64,000 nucleotides of DNA from the NCBI GenBank assembly GCA_027486845.1, contig JAIXOL010000067.1, positions 1 through 64,000 of the forward strand, read 5' to 3'. Shown piece after piece: positions 16,996 to 25,997 of the stretch. The DNA comes from Cytophagaceae bacterium. Lineage in GTDB: Bacteria > Bacteroidota > Bacteroidia > Cytophagales > Spirosomataceae. Made by a program: the position numbers and the translations under genes. Position 1 is the stretch's first letter; each line of letters begins with the position of its first letter. A model generated the notes under the pieces. It did no database searches and had not been told where the DNA came from. It saw only the letters and a list, made by a program, of their open reading frames with translations.

Positions 16996-17820
16996 TTACC
17001 AATTCTTGACTTTCTCATTTATTAAATCTAATAGAAACTTGGTTGTTTTACCAACTTTTCCGTCAGCAATAATTTTACTATCAATTTGAGTGATTGGTAA
17101 TACTTTTTTGGTTGAACTAGTCGTAAAAACCTCATCTGCTTCCAATAACTCTTTCAATGTTACATTTTTTTCTTCAATCTTTAAATGGTCTTTGGCTAAT
17201 TCTAAAACGACTTTTCGTGTAATTCCTCGCAAAATCTTTCTATTGGGCGTAATCAAGACATTGTTTTTTACGAGAAAAACATTACTTCGGCTTAACTCGC
17301 TTATATAGCCTCTTTTATGAAAAAGTACATCTGTTGCTCCTGCTTCTTTTATATCAACTTGTAAAATCATCAAATGCTTGTAATCGGTACTCTTTAAATC
17401 GGGGTAGTCACGCACATATTCATGCGAGATAACTTTGATGCCTGTTTCGTATTCTTGTGGCTTTATTGGATGAATATCTTCGCTGATAATGAGCAAATTT
17501 GGTTTCGACATTTTCATGCTATCTTCTGAATAACCACCCGTCAATACAAAACGAATACCACAGTCAGCTAAGCCACATTGCTCAATTAAACTTAAAACAA
17601 CCTTATAAGCATCTTCTTTCAGAATCGGATTTGGTAAACGCATCAACTTAGACGAACGCTCAAAACGTTCCCAGTACCAATCCCATTGAAATGGACGGCC
17701 ATTATACGTACGGAAATAGTCGAATAGGCCGTAACCACGTAAAAGACCTAGGTCTGTAATGTGAATATTGGTAGATTCAACTGGACTAATAACTCCGTTT
17801 AAATAACAATGATGTGGCAT
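16996..17820 (-). CDS. Class IV aminotransferase
   Basis: PLP enzyme of fold type IV (branched-chain/D-amino acid aminotransferase or aminodeoxychorismate lyase group), 274 aa. Visible are NIHITDLGLLRGYGLFDYFRT at the N-terminus, the probable PLP lysine in DLKSTDYKHL (~143), and SELSRSNVFLV and TSSTKKVLPI, the cofactor-phosphate contacts. A longer open frame upstream has no homology-like content and contains a repeat, so the ATG at 17820 was chosen. A separate clear IlvE occurs at 44086, so this one probably does something else, such as D-amino acid or PabC chemistry. Confidence 0.8.
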   Translation of the reverse strand: MPHHCYLNGVISPVESTNIHITDLGLLRGYGLFDYFRTYNGRPFQWDWYWERFERSSKLMRLPNPILKEDAYKVVLSLIEQCGLADCGIRFVLTGGYSEDSMKMSKPNLLIISEDIHPIKPQEYETGIKVISHEYVRDYPDLKSTDYKHLMILQVDIKEAGATDVLFHKRGYISELSRSNVFLVKNNVLITPNRKILRGITRKVVLELAKDHLKIEEKNVTLKELLEADEVFTTSSTKKVLPITQIDSKIIADGKVGKTTKFLLDLINEKVKNW

Positions 17821-17865
17821 ATTGAATTGAGAATTAATTGGTTTATCAATACTCAGCAATCTATA

Positions 17866-17897
17866 CTGTGGACTGTTGACTATCGACTGTGGACTAA
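17866..17897. repeat. GACTGT(T/G)GAC repeated words upstream of the aminotransferase
   Basis: Three near copies of GACTGTGGAC/GACTGTTGAC with a GACTATCGAC spacer form a 30-base simple repeat between the M28 gene and the aminotransferase. Such words are typical of intergenic DNA in this group. Confidence 0.4.
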
Positions 17898-17899
17898 GA

Positions 17900-19546
17900 T
17901 TACTTCTTGACTTCAAAAAAATCACCTTTGTTCCATGTTGGTCTTGCTTGGGTTTGTGCTACCAAATAACTTACCAAAAAGTTTACACGAGCATACGTTT
18001 TACCTGCTGCCCACACAAAACCATTCGTAATTTCATCAGATGGTTTATGATAATGTGCCTCACGCCATTTTTTTACTTTTTCAGCTAAATTTAAGCTTGG
18101 ATTACTAAATCTATAACCATATTTAATGTGTAAGGCAGGAATACCCGCTTTAACGAAATTATATTGGTCGCTACGTACAAACCTTCCTTCGCTTGGGTCT
18201 GGATCTGGTTCAACTTCCAATTTCGCAATGTTGGCTGCCGTTTCTACTGCTTTTTGCAAGCTACTATGCTCAGCACCTAAAGGAGCAACCGATTCTAGTG
18301 GAGCAAGCAACGTAGGCATATCGGTATTTATATCAGCCACAATTTGTTTCCTCTTGACTGTTGGGAAAGCATTAAAATAACCAGAGCCTAAAAGCCCCAT
18401 TTCTTCAGCAGTAACAAGCACAAACAAAATCGACCGCTTAGGTTTTTGTGGCAAAGTTGCATACATTCGGGCAATCTCTAAAGCACAAGCAACTCCCGAA
18501 GCGTTATCGTGAGCTCCGTTGTAAATTGAATCACCATTGATTGGTTTTCCAACACCAAGGTGGTCGAGATGCCCTGAATGAATCACAAATTCTTTTTTAA
18601 GTTTAGCATCTGAGCCTTCTGCTTTGGCAATGACATTATAGCTTATTACATCATGGAAAGTGCTTTCATAGTGCCCACTAATGGTGCTTTTGAGAGCTTT
18701 ACTCACATATTTGCCTTTTTCAAGCTGCTGCCAAGTACTATCAAGCATATTGTTTTCGGCACGCATAAGGTCTTGCAAAGCAGGAACAGAAATTCCACCT
18801 GCAACGATGATTTTACCACCTAAAACCGATGCAGAACTTGTTCGTTTACCAGTTGCTGTAACAGATGCCGAAACACCATTAGTAACCATATTATTGGCAG
18901 CAGCTTTAAACTGTACCATACTGTTGGTATAATTGCACACCAATACCCCGATTGCACCATTTTTGGCCGCAAACTCTTGTAAAGTTGCTGGATAGCCTAA
19001 GTGTAGTTTCACGTTTGTTGGTAAATTATCTGGAATTCTACGTAAAACCACCACTATTTTGCCTTTTACATTCAAACCTTTATAATCGTTTATATTGATT
19101 TGTGGAGTATCAAAACCTGAACCCACAAATACTAATGGAGCATTAAAATCCACGGATTTTTTCTCAGGATGTGGGTAAATTGACAAGTCATTGCCAAGAG
19201 TTAGTTCTCGTTTTTCGCCATTGGGCAGTGTAAGAGTAAACTTGGCTGTTTCTTTCACGAGTTTTGTTTTACGCAAAACAACATTTTGCGTGTAAGTGCC
19301 ATTTTCGCCAGCTGGTTTTAGTCCCATTTCTTTATATTGTTTCACAACATAATCAACTGCCATTTGGTAGCCTTCTTTTCCAGGCAGACGTCCTTTTAAT
19401 TTGTCGTCTGATAGATAGGCTACATGAGCTCTAATTCTGTTAGTATCAATGGTTTCAAGGTGTTTTAATACTTGTTCAGAAACGATGTTCTGTGCAAATG
19501 TAGAAAGGCCTAGAAAAGTAAAAAGGGTTAGGAATGTTATCTTCAT
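17900..19546 (-). CDS. M28 family peptidase with PA domain
   Basis: Exported zinc aminopeptidase-like protein, ~548 aa. Signal peptide MKITFLTLFTFLGLSTFAQ. A protease-associated insert (~residues 120-240) contains GSGFDTPQININDY and GKIVVVLRR. The catalytic domain has HSGHLDHLG, GAHDNASGVA and TAEEMGLLGS with the zinc ligands and catalytic Glu. An N-terminal TTG extension to 19624 is rejected because the ATG gives a proper signal peptide. Amino-acid or dipeptide supply from the periplasm is the likely role. Confidence 0.88.
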   Translation of the reverse strand: MKITFLTLFTFLGLSTFAQNIVSEQVLKHLETIDTNRIRAHVAYLSDDKLKGRLPGKEGYQMAVDYVVKQYKEMGLKPAGENGTYTQNVVLRKTKLVKETAKFTLTLPNGEKRELTLGNDLSIYPHPEKKSVDFNAPLVFVGSGFDTPQININDYKGLNVKGKIVVVLRRIPDNLPTNVKLHLGYPATLQEFAAKNGAIGVLVCNYTNSMVQFKAAANNMVTNGVSASVTATGKRTSSASVLGGKIIVAGGISVPALQDLMRAENNMLDSTWQQLEKGKYVSKALKSTISGHYESTFHDVISYNVIAKAEGSDAKLKKEFVIHSGHLDHLGVGKPINGDSIYNGAHDNASGVACALEIARMYATLPQKPKRSILFVLVTAEEMGLLGSGYFNAFPTVKRKQIVADINTDMPTLLAPLESVAPLGAEHSSLQKAVETAANIAKLEVEPDPDPSEGRFVRSDQYNFVKAGIPALHIKYGYRFSNPSLNLAEKVKKWREAHYHKPSDEITNGFVWAAGKTYARVNFLVSYLVAQTQARPTWNKGDFFEVKK

Positions 19547-19881
19547 AAAATGTAATATTAGATTTTTTATCAAAAGTAAAGTTTCTTGTTTAAAGCTACG
19601 TAAACGAAATCGCTTTTTTTGCATTTAGCAGTCAAACAAAATTATAAAAACAATGAAAAAGCTTTTCGCCTAAATAAACTCGATATTGATGACAAGTATA
19701 TGAACATAGGTGAAGAAAGCTTAAGCCAATTTTTACGTTAGTAGGCAAAAGACTAAGATAAAAATAGCTAACCATCGTTTACGCTCTCAACAAAAGATGA
19801 AAATGTAGTGAAAGAAATAACTCAGCACTTTGAAAGTACTATTAGAGAAGCGAGGAAGTAAATCACTGAACACTAAAACTA
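19547..19881. other. Gap between M28 and ettA genes with possible gene remnant
   Basis: No intact gene. On the plus strand two short open stretches look coding-like: one ending LNKLDIDDKYMNIGEESL-SQFLR-stop (to ~19741) and another, out of frame with it, reading KDENVVKEITQHFESTIR-EARK-stop (to 19861). They may be pieces of one broken gene. A minus-strand -7 box TACTTTTG (19571-19578) may serve the M28 gene. Confidence 0.3.
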
Positions 19882-19914
19882 AACTTCCCGAAAGTTAAGG
19901 ACTTTCGGGAAGTT
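19882..19914 (-). terminator. Terminator after ettA
   Basis: A 13-bp perfect stem (AACTTCCCGAAAG with CTTTCGGGAAGTT) with a 7-base loop stands just past the ettA stop on the minus strand, followed by a T-rich stretch. Confidence 0.8.
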
Positions 19915-19922
19915 GTTTATCT

Positions 19923-21587
19923 CTACTGCAATTTTCTATACTTAATACGCTTTGGTGTCACATCAGTTCCCAAACGTTTTTTGCGATTTTCTTCATATTC
20001 AGAGAAGTTTCCTTCAAACCAATACACTTGCGAATCACCTTCAAAAGCCAAAATATGCGTTGCAATTCTATCCAAGAACCAACGGTCGTGGGAAATAACT
20101 ACTGCACAACCTGCAAAATTTTCAAGACCTTCTTCTAAAGCACGGAGTGTATTTACGTCCAAATCATTGGTAGGCTCATCTAAAAGTAGCAAGTTTCCGC
20201 CTTCTTTAAGCATCATTGCCAAATGTACACGATTACGCTCTCCACCTGATAAAATACCTACTTTTTTCTCTTGGTCACCACCTTGAAAATTGAATCGACT
20301 CACATATCCACGGGCATTTACTTGTCGGTTTCCGAGCATTACCCAGTCATTTCCGCCAGAAATTAATTCATATACTGATTTATTTGGGTCAAGTTGATTA
20401 TGTTCTTGGTCAACATAAGAAAGTTTCACGGTTTCGCCTACTTCGAATGTTCCAGCCAAAGGTTTCAGTTGGTCAGTAATCAATTTGAAAAGTGTTGTTT
20501 TTCCAGCACCGTTTGGCCCGATAATTCCAACAATACCATTTTGTGGCAAACTGAAATTCAAATCTTCATAAAGCAATCTATCGCCAAAGCCCATTTTTAC
20601 GCCCGTCGCTTCAATTACTTTATTACCCAAACGTGGCCCTGGCGGAATGAAAAGTTCGAGTTTATCTTCTCTTTCTTTTGAGTCTTCACTCACCATTTTA
20701 TCATACGCCTGTAAACGAGCTTTCGATTTAGCCTGACGAGCCTTCGGAGCCATTCGCACCCATTCTAATTCTCTTTGCAAGGATTTCTGACGTTTCGACT
20801 CGGTTTTTTCTTCTTTCTCTAAACGATTTTGTTTTTGTTCGAGCCAAGAAGAATAATTTCCTTTCCACGGAATACCTTCGCCTCTATCTAACTCCAAAAT
20901 CCATCCCGCTACATTATCCAAGAAATAACGGTCGTGGGTAACGGCTATTACTGTACCTTTATATTGGCGTAAATGTTCTTCTAACCATAGCACTGACTCA
21001 GCATCCAAGTGATTGGTAGGCTCATCGAGTAATAATACATCAGGTTGTTTAAGCAACAAACGGCAAAGAGCTACACGACGTTTTTCTCCTCCCGAAAGGT
21101 TTTCTATCAAGGCATCTTCTGGTGGGCAACGCAGGGCGTCCATCGCACGCTCCAAACGAGTGTCTAATTCCCAAGCATCAAAGGCATCGAGCTTTTCTTG
21201 TACTTCACCTTGACGAGCCAGTAATTTATCAAAATCAGCATCAGGGTCGCCAAATGCTTCATTGATTGTGTCAAATTCTTTCAGTAAATCAACGATTTCC
21301 TGTACGCCTTCTTCGACAATCTGACGAACAGTTTTTGTTGGGTCGAGCGTTGGCTCTTGTTCCAACATTCCGACTGTATAGCCTGGTGAAAAAACCACAT
21401 CGCCATTGATGTTTTTATCAATTCCTGCAATGACCCTAAGAAGGGTTGACTTTCCCGAACCATTCAGACCTAAAACCCCGATTTTTGCTCCGTAAAAAAA
21501 AGAAAGATAAATGTTTTTTAAGATTTGACGACTAGGTGGAATGATTTTACTCACTCGCTCCATCGAAAAGATAATTTGTTCGTTCAT
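19923..21587 (-). CDS. ettA: ABC-F protein EttA (energy-dependent translational throttle)
   Basis: Soluble ABC-F ATPase that binds the ribosomal E-site and gates entry into elongation according to ATP/ADP. It has two ABC domains: GLNGSGKST (~39-47), LSGGEKRR, LDEPTNHLD; then GPNGAGKTT (~360), LSGGERNR, LDEPTNDLD. The linker between them (EWVRMAPKARQAKSKARL) is the EttA P-site tRNA-interaction motif, and the arm region is present in the first domain. Length 554 aa is exact for EttA. The gene is monocistronic. Confidence 0.95.
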   Translation of the reverse strand: MNEQIIFSMERVSKIIPPSRQILKNIYLSFFYGAKIGVLGLNGSGKSTLLRVIAGIDKNINGDVVFSPGYTVGMLEQEPTLDPTKTVRQIVEEGVQEIVDLLKEFDTINEAFGDPDADFDKLLARQGEVQEKLDAFDAWELDTRLERAMDALRCPPEDALIENLSGGEKRRVALCRLLLKQPDVLLLDEPTNHLDAESVLWLEEHLRQYKGTVIAVTHDRYFLDNVAGWILELDRGEGIPWKGNYSSWLEQKQNRLEKEEKTESKRQKSLQRELEWVRMAPKARQAKSKARLQAYDKMVSEDSKEREDKLELFIPPGPRLGNKVIEATGVKMGFGDRLLYEDLNFSLPQNGIVGIIGPNGAGKTTLFKLITDQLKPLAGTFEVGETVKLSYVDQEHNQLDPNKSVYELISGGNDWVMLGNRQVNARGYVSRFNFQGGDQEKKVGILSGGERNRVHLAMMLKEGGNLLLLDEPTNDLDVNTLRALEEGLENFAGCAVVISHDRWFLDRIATHILAFEGDSQVYWFEGNFSEYEENRKKRLGTDVTPKRIKYRKLQ

Positions 21588-21799
21588 GGTTGATTATGCT
21601 TAAAATAGATCTAAAACAAAAAAGTATTGTTAAATTTTTGATAATTTATGTAGAAAAGGTGTCGAGTTGTGTATTTTTTACTACATTTAATAAATTTTTA
21701 CGCAAATATCGGTAAAGCTGTTTGAATTATACAAAAAAACTACCAATTTTACCCAAACAAACCACCATCCCTAACTCACAAGCCATGTGATTTATTATT

Positions 21800-23071
21800 A
21801 TGAACGGCGTAACATTAGAAAACGAATATGCTTACATAAAAGACGGTAAGGTATTCTTGAAAGGGTATTTAGATATGCCCGACCGACAAATCGGAGAAGT
21901 TAAACGCACAGAAGAAGAGGCTTTCCAGTATTTCATTAACCGTTACCAAATTGCGGTAAACAAGGTTACTCAATTGGAATCTGAGATTACCGAGACCCAA
22001 AATAAGGGTTCTTTTTTGACCAAACTCACTCAACTTCGCAAACGCTTGTTAAATTTTGACGGCATTGGTGATTTTATTCCATTGCTTAAAATACTTGATG
22101 AGCAAGAAGAATTTCTGCGTAGTTTGATTGTGGACAATCAGGCCAACAACTTATCTATCAAAGAGGCTCTTATTGAAGAAGCCAAAGAAGCCAAAGAAGA
22201 AGTCGATTGGAACATTGTTGCAGAGCAACTCCAAGACATCAAAACTCGTTGGATTAGAACTGGTCCAGTTGATAAGCCTTTTCAAGAATCAACCGAACAA
22301 ACTTTCAAGGAAGTTTTGGATGATTTTTATCAAAGAAGAAAGGCTTTCTACGAAGAACAAAATCGAATCATTGGCGAGCGTATGGAGAAATACATGGAGC
22401 TTGTCCGTGGTGCAGAAATGTTGTTCAGAATGGGAAACTGGGAGCTTTCTTTCGTAGAACTAAAACGCCTTCAATCTGAGTGGCGTAACGTGGGCGACGT
22501 TCCACCTAAGCGATTGAAATACGAGTTCCGTAGGTTCAAAAAGCTCACTACATTATATTACGAAAAATATTGTGCAGCTAAAGGTATCCAAATCAAAATA
22601 CGTGTTGACCCTCGTGTAGAAGCTCAACAAAAAATGATGGAAGAAGCCGAAAACTTGGCAGAATCGAAAGATATTTTTGTAGCAACTGAGCGTGCAAAAG
22701 TAATGCTAAATGACTGGAAAGGTATTAAAGTTCCGTCGCACTTGGCAGTACGCAACGTTGCAGAGCGTTTCAGAGCAGCTTGTGATAAGATTTTTGAATT
22801 AAGCTACTTGATGAAAGTAGTTACTCGGAAACTACCTAATTACAATTACTTGAGCGAAAAACAACAAGTCTTGACGAAATTCCGTGAAATGGAAAATATC
22901 GTTATTCGTGCGAGAGGTGAATTGAAGATTTTAATTGAAAGTAACGAAGGCGTTTCGCAAGGGCCAGATTTAGATAAAATTACTCATTCAAATATTCAAA
23001 CGCAAAAACGTAAGTTATTAATGAAAGAAGTGATTTTAGAAGAATTACGCCGAGCGGCACAATCGCAATAA
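21800..23071 (+). CDS. DUF349 domain-containing protein
   Basis: 423 aa, highly charged and largely helical, with several DUF349 repeats from ~residue 130 on (EQLQDIKTRWIRTGPVDKPF; LKRLQSEWRNVGDVPPKRL; MLNDWKGIKVPSHLAVRNV). Each repeat shows the W...G.....D..L/W pattern. DUF349 proteins are common in Bacteroidota and are of unsettled function; links to nucleic acid or ribosome biology have been proposed. It is followed directly by the tRNA-Gln promoter. Confidence 0.85.
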   Translation: MNGVTLENEYAYIKDGKVFLKGYLDMPDRQIGEVKRTEEEAFQYFINRYQIAVNKVTQLESEITETQNKGSFLTKLTQLRKRLLNFDGIGDFIPLLKILDEQEEFLRSLIVDNQANNLSIKEALIEEAKEAKEEVDWNIVAEQLQDIKTRWIRTGPVDKPFQESTEQTFKEVLDDFYQRRKAFYEEQNRIIGERMEKYMELVRGAEMLFRMGNWELSFVELKRLQSEWRNVGDVPPKRLKYEFRRFKKLTTLYYEKYCAAKGIQIKIRVDPRVEAQQKMMEEAENLAESKDIFVATERAKVMLNDWKGIKVPSHLAVRNVAERFRAACDKIFELSYLMKVVTRKLPNYNYLSEKQQVLTKFREMENIVIRARGELKILIESNEGVSQGPDLDKITHSNIQTQKRKLLMKEVILEELRRAAQSQ

Positions 23072-23099
23072 AAAAATAAAAATATTTTTGGGTATAGAC

Positions 23100-23131
23100 T
23101 TGCGTCATTAAATCAAAAATATTAATTTTGC
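23100..23131 (+). promoter_or_regulatory. Promoter of tRNA-Gln
   Basis: TTG (23100), 20 bases, then TAATTTTGC: a near-consensus Bacteroidota promoter 16 bases before the mature tRNA 5' end. Confidence 0.65.
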
Positions 23132-23146
23132 ATCACAATTCAGGAT

Positions 23147-23217
23147 TGACCTATGGTGTAATGGTAACACAACTGTTTTTGGTACAGTCTTTCTAGGTTC
23201 GAATCCTGGTAGGTCAA
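23147..23217 (+). tRNA. tRNA-Gln (anticodon TTG)
   Basis: Complete cloverleaf of 71 bases: acceptor TGACCTA/TAGGTCA, D arm GGTGTAATGGTAACAC, anticodon stem ACTGT/ACAGT with loop TTTTGGT (anticodon TTG), and T arm with GGTTCGAATCC. The CCA end is not encoded. It stands alone with its own promoter and terminator. Confidence 0.95.
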
Positions 23218-23224
23218 CAACCTT

Positions 23225-23263
23225 AAAAGGTAAAATTTGATTTATTCAAATTTTACCTTTTTT
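23225..23263 (+). terminator. Terminator of tRNA-Gln
   Basis: A 16-bp stem (AAAAGGTAAAATTTGA with TCAAATTTTACCTTTT) and T run begin eight bases after the tRNA. Confidence 0.85.
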
Positions 23264-23368
23264 AATTTCCGCCATTTTCAGATAAATCTCTCTACGGAAT
23301 TATTTACCGATAGGCTTTGTTGAAGTTTAGTACAAATCAGACTTTTTGCCTTTCATTACTTCTACTTT

Positions 23369-25135
23369 ATGAAATTACTATTACAATACTTAGGCCGCTA
23401 CCGTTGGCAGGTAGTGCTTGCTTTGGCTTTAGCTGCCATTAATCAAACTTTTTCATTACTCGACCCACTCATTTTCGGAAAAATCGTAGATGAGTATGCT
23501 GGCAAAGCAAAAACATTTACTCAAGCTGATTATACCCAAGGCGTCATGCTAATGCTTTTGGCAGTCGTTGGTGTGGCGATGGTGAGTAGAATTGCCAAGA
23601 CTCTCCAAGATTATGTAATGAATATGGTTATTCAAAAATTTGGAGCATCAATCTTCACTGATGGCTTAAAACATACGCTCAAACTTCCTTACCAACAATT
23701 TGAAGACCAACGCAGTGGCGAAACGCTTTCGATTTTACAAAAAGTACGTACCGACACTGAGAAATTTATCACACTTTTTGTGAATGTTGGCTTTACTTCT
23801 TTGATTGGTATTATTGTGCTAAATGTTTATATTTTTCATTTTGGTATTAGCCCTTGGTTGTTTTTTGTGTATTTGGGCGGAGCAGCTGCTTTGGCGGCTC
23901 TGACGAGAGTTTTAAGTCGAAAAATTAAGAAAATTCAGCAGACGATTACAAAAGAAACAACTGCCTTGGCAGGAACAACCACTGAATCGCTCCGAAATAT
24001 TGAATTGATAAAAAGTCTCGGACTAACCGACCAAGAAATAAAGCGTTTGAATCTTAATACTTTCAAGATTTTACAACTCGAATTGAAGAAAGTGCGTAGC
24101 ATTCGTAGTATTGGTTTTATTCAAGGTACTTTCGTGAATTTTCTTCGTCAGGCGATTTTATTTCTCTTATTACTATTGATTTTCAAAGACCAAATGACTG
24201 TTGGTCAGCTACTTACGCTACAATTTTGTTCGTTTTTTGTTTTTGGGCCTATGCAAGAAATGGGCAATGTAATTATTGCTTACCGTGAAGCTGAAGCATC
24301 TTTAAATAATTTTCAGAAATTACTCAATAACCCGATTGAAGTTACTCCAGACCATCCAACAAAATTAGGAGGAGTAGAAAACTTGAAATTTAAAGAAGTA
24401 AGTTTCAGTCACTTGACTGCACAAGGAAAAGCCCTTGACGATGTAAGTTTTGAAGTAAAAAAGGGGCAAACCGTAGCATTTGTTGGGCCATCAGGTTCGG
24501 GAAAAACTACTTTGGTGAAATTATTAGTTGGACTTTATAATCCATCGGAAGGAACTGTTCTTTATAATAATTTACCTTCTAATGAAATCAATATTGAAGA
24601 ACTACGTTCACAAATTGGATTCGTAACGCAAGACACGCAATTATTTTCGGGATCTATCAAAGAAAATCTTCTTTTTGCCCAACCTCTTGCCACTGATGCC
24701 GATATTATGGACGCTTTGCAGAAAGCTTCGTGTCAGAATCTTTTGTCAAGAGCCGAAAATGGCCTTGATACCGTAATCGGTGAAGGTGGAATCAAGATTT
24801 CAGGTGGAGAAAAACAACGCTTATCAATTGCAAGAGCCTTATTGAGAAATCCTAAAATCTTTGTTTTTGATGAGGCAACTTCGGCTTTAGATTCATTGAC
24901 TGAAGAGGAAATTACAAACACCGTAAAAGACGTAACCGCTCAAGGCGACTACATAACAGTGATGATTGCACACCGTCTAAGTACTGTGATGCATGCTGAT
25001 AAAATCTTTGTTTTGGAACAAGGAAAAATCATTGAAGTTGGTAAACATGAAGAGCTTTTGGTAGAAAAAGGACTTTATTATGCCATGTGGCGTCAGCAAA
25101 TTGGCGAACGTAAGAGTAAATTGGTGGTTGCGTAA
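23369..25135 (+). CDS. ABC exporter, fused permease and ATPase
   Basis: 588-aa half-transporter of the MsbA/multidrug-lipid type. Six transmembrane helices in the first ~310 residues (ABC_membrane domain with coupling helix near FEDQRSGETLSILQKV), then an ATPase with Walker A GPSGSGKTT, Q-loop FVTQDTQLFSG, signature ISGGEKQR, Walker B FVFDEATSALD and H-loop IAHRLST. It would work as a homodimer in the inner membrane. The substrate cannot be predicted. It is a single-gene unit ended by a strong terminator. Confidence 0.9.
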   Translation: MKLLLQYLGRYRWQVVLALALAAINQTFSLLDPLIFGKIVDEYAGKAKTFTQADYTQGVMLMLLAVVGVAMVSRIAKTLQDYVMNMVIQKFGASIFTDGLKHTLKLPYQQFEDQRSGETLSILQKVRTDTEKFITLFVNVGFTSLIGIIVLNVYIFHFGISPWLFFVYLGGAAALAALTRVLSRKIKKIQQTITKETTALAGTTTESLRNIELIKSLGLTDQEIKRLNLNTFKILQLELKKVRSIRSIGFIQGTFVNFLRQAILFLLLLLIFKDQMTVGQLLTLQFCSFFVFGPMQEMGNVIIAYREAEASLNNFQKLLNNPIEVTPDHPTKLGGVENLKFKEVSFSHLTAQGKALDDVSFEVKKGQTVAFVGPSGSGKTTLVKLLVGLYNPSEGTVLYNNLPSNEINIEELRSQIGFVTQDTQLFSGSIKENLLFAQPLATDADIMDALQKASCQNLLSRAENGLDTVIGEGGIKISGGEKQRLSIARALLRNPKIFVFDEATSALDSLTEEEITNTVKDVTAQGDYITVMIAHRLSTVMHADKIFVLEQGKIIEVGKHEELLVEKGLYYAMWRQQIGERKSKLVVA

Positions 25136-25151
25136 AAATATTATGCTATTA

Positions 25152-25202
25152 AAAAACTAGCCACACCTTGTCATCGCTGACAAAAGATGTGGCTAGTTTT
25201 TG
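25152..25202. terminator. Terminator between ABC exporter and DUF6934 module
   Basis: AAAAACTAGCCACA pairs with TGTGGCTAGTTTTT, and an inner TTGTCA/TGACAA hairpin closes the loop. The symmetric A/T tracts allow use in both directions. Confidence 0.85.
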
Positions 25203-25231
25203 AAACGATTTTTCAAATAAATTAAAAACTC

Positions 25232-25393
25232 TTACTTTGGGGATTTAGGAAGCGTTGATAAATCAGCACGAGAAAGAATATCATTTAAGATAGCTGATTT
25301 TTTTGCCAAAATAGCATCAAGTTGCTTTGTACTGCTCACTTTTTGGTTTTGACTTCTTTTTATAGTGCTTTTATCTAAAACTGCTGTTTTCAT
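25232..25393 (-). CDS. Small basic protein in the DUF6934 operon
   Basis: 53 aa, starting MKTAVLDKSTIKRSQNQ and ending STLPKSPK. Lys/Ser-rich N-terminus, then a probable amphipathic helix (QLDAILAKKSAILNDILSRA). It starts 11 bases after the DUF6934 gene on the same strand, so it is probably translated from the same mRNA. No family recognised. The size and place are like those of antitoxins or small partner proteins, but nothing else supports that. Confidence 0.55.
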   Translation of the reverse strand: MKTAVLDKSTIKRSQNQKVSSTKQLDAILAKKSAILNDILSRADLSTLPKSPK

Positions 25394-25404
25394 ATTTTCT
25401 AAAT

Positions 25405-25839
25405 TTATTTCTTTGAAATCGCAAACGCTTCATAAGTTTTGTTTTTAACAAAAGGTTCAAACAAATTATTATTGAATCCTAATATATTAAATTTTTTTGA
25501 TGCCTTTTCAAGTTCCGAGTTTAGTGCAATCTGATACAGTCTTGTTCGAGAATCTGTGCTTCCTGCAAATAACACCACAACATCTGGGAAAATGGTTAAG
25601 AAATAGTTAAGGATTTGAAAAACTGTTGATAAAACCGTATCTCTATCTCCATTATTACTCATAATTTTATCATCAAAAGTACCATCTTCTTTCAAATCAA
25701 CCAAAGCTAATTGATAATAATTTTCTAAGTCCAATTTCTGAAATATAACTCGTTTCTCGACATTTCTCTTCCCTGTGCTTTCGAAACTAAATGATAATGA
25801 TTCATCTATCTGATTAAAATCGTAAAATGGTTGTTCCAT
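25405..25839 (-). CDS. DUF6934 family protein
   Basis: 144 aa matching the DUF6934 pattern known in Bacteroidota: an N-terminal YDFNQIDESLSFSFESTGKRN strand pair, LALVDLKEDGTFDDKIMSNNGD, VFQILNYFLTIFPDVVVLFAGSTDSRTRLYQ and a C-terminal KNKTYEAFAISKK. The function is unknown. The STDSRTRLYQ block is the most conserved part and could be the active or binding site. It is the first gene of a two-gene unit with a 53-aa ORF. Two near-identical 16-base direct repeats lie over and upstream of its start codon. Confidence 0.7.
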   Translation of the reverse strand: MEQPFYDFNQIDESLSFSFESTGKRNVEKRVIFQKLDLENYYQLALVDLKEDGTFDDKIMSNNGDRDTVLSTVFQILNYFLTIFPDVVVLFAGSTDSRTRLYQIALNSELEKASKKFNILGFNNNLFEPFVKNKTYEAFAISKK

Positions 25840-25903
25840 TATCAGTACATTGATTTTGATTGATTAACAAATATGTTTTTTTGATTTCATTATCAGTACT
25901 TTG
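25837..25903. promoter_or_regulatory. Twin 16-bp direct repeats at the start of the DUF6934 gene
   Basis: CATTATCAGTACATTG (25837-25852) and CATTATCAGTACTTTG (25888-25903) differ by one base and are 51 bases apart, about five helix turns. The first overlaps the DUF6934 start codon. This is a layout expected of operator sites for autoregulation. Confidence 0.45.
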
Positions 25904-25997
25904 CTACAAAAATGACTTTACATCAACAAAACAAACGATACACAACTTTTTATCATTATTTACCAAAGTTGAGGCACATTTATTTGTTAACTGAGGA

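Noticed and set aside
17821-17925. N-terminal extension of the class IV aminotransferase
   Set aside because: The extra 35 codons run through GACTGTGGAC-type repeats and do not resemble the family.
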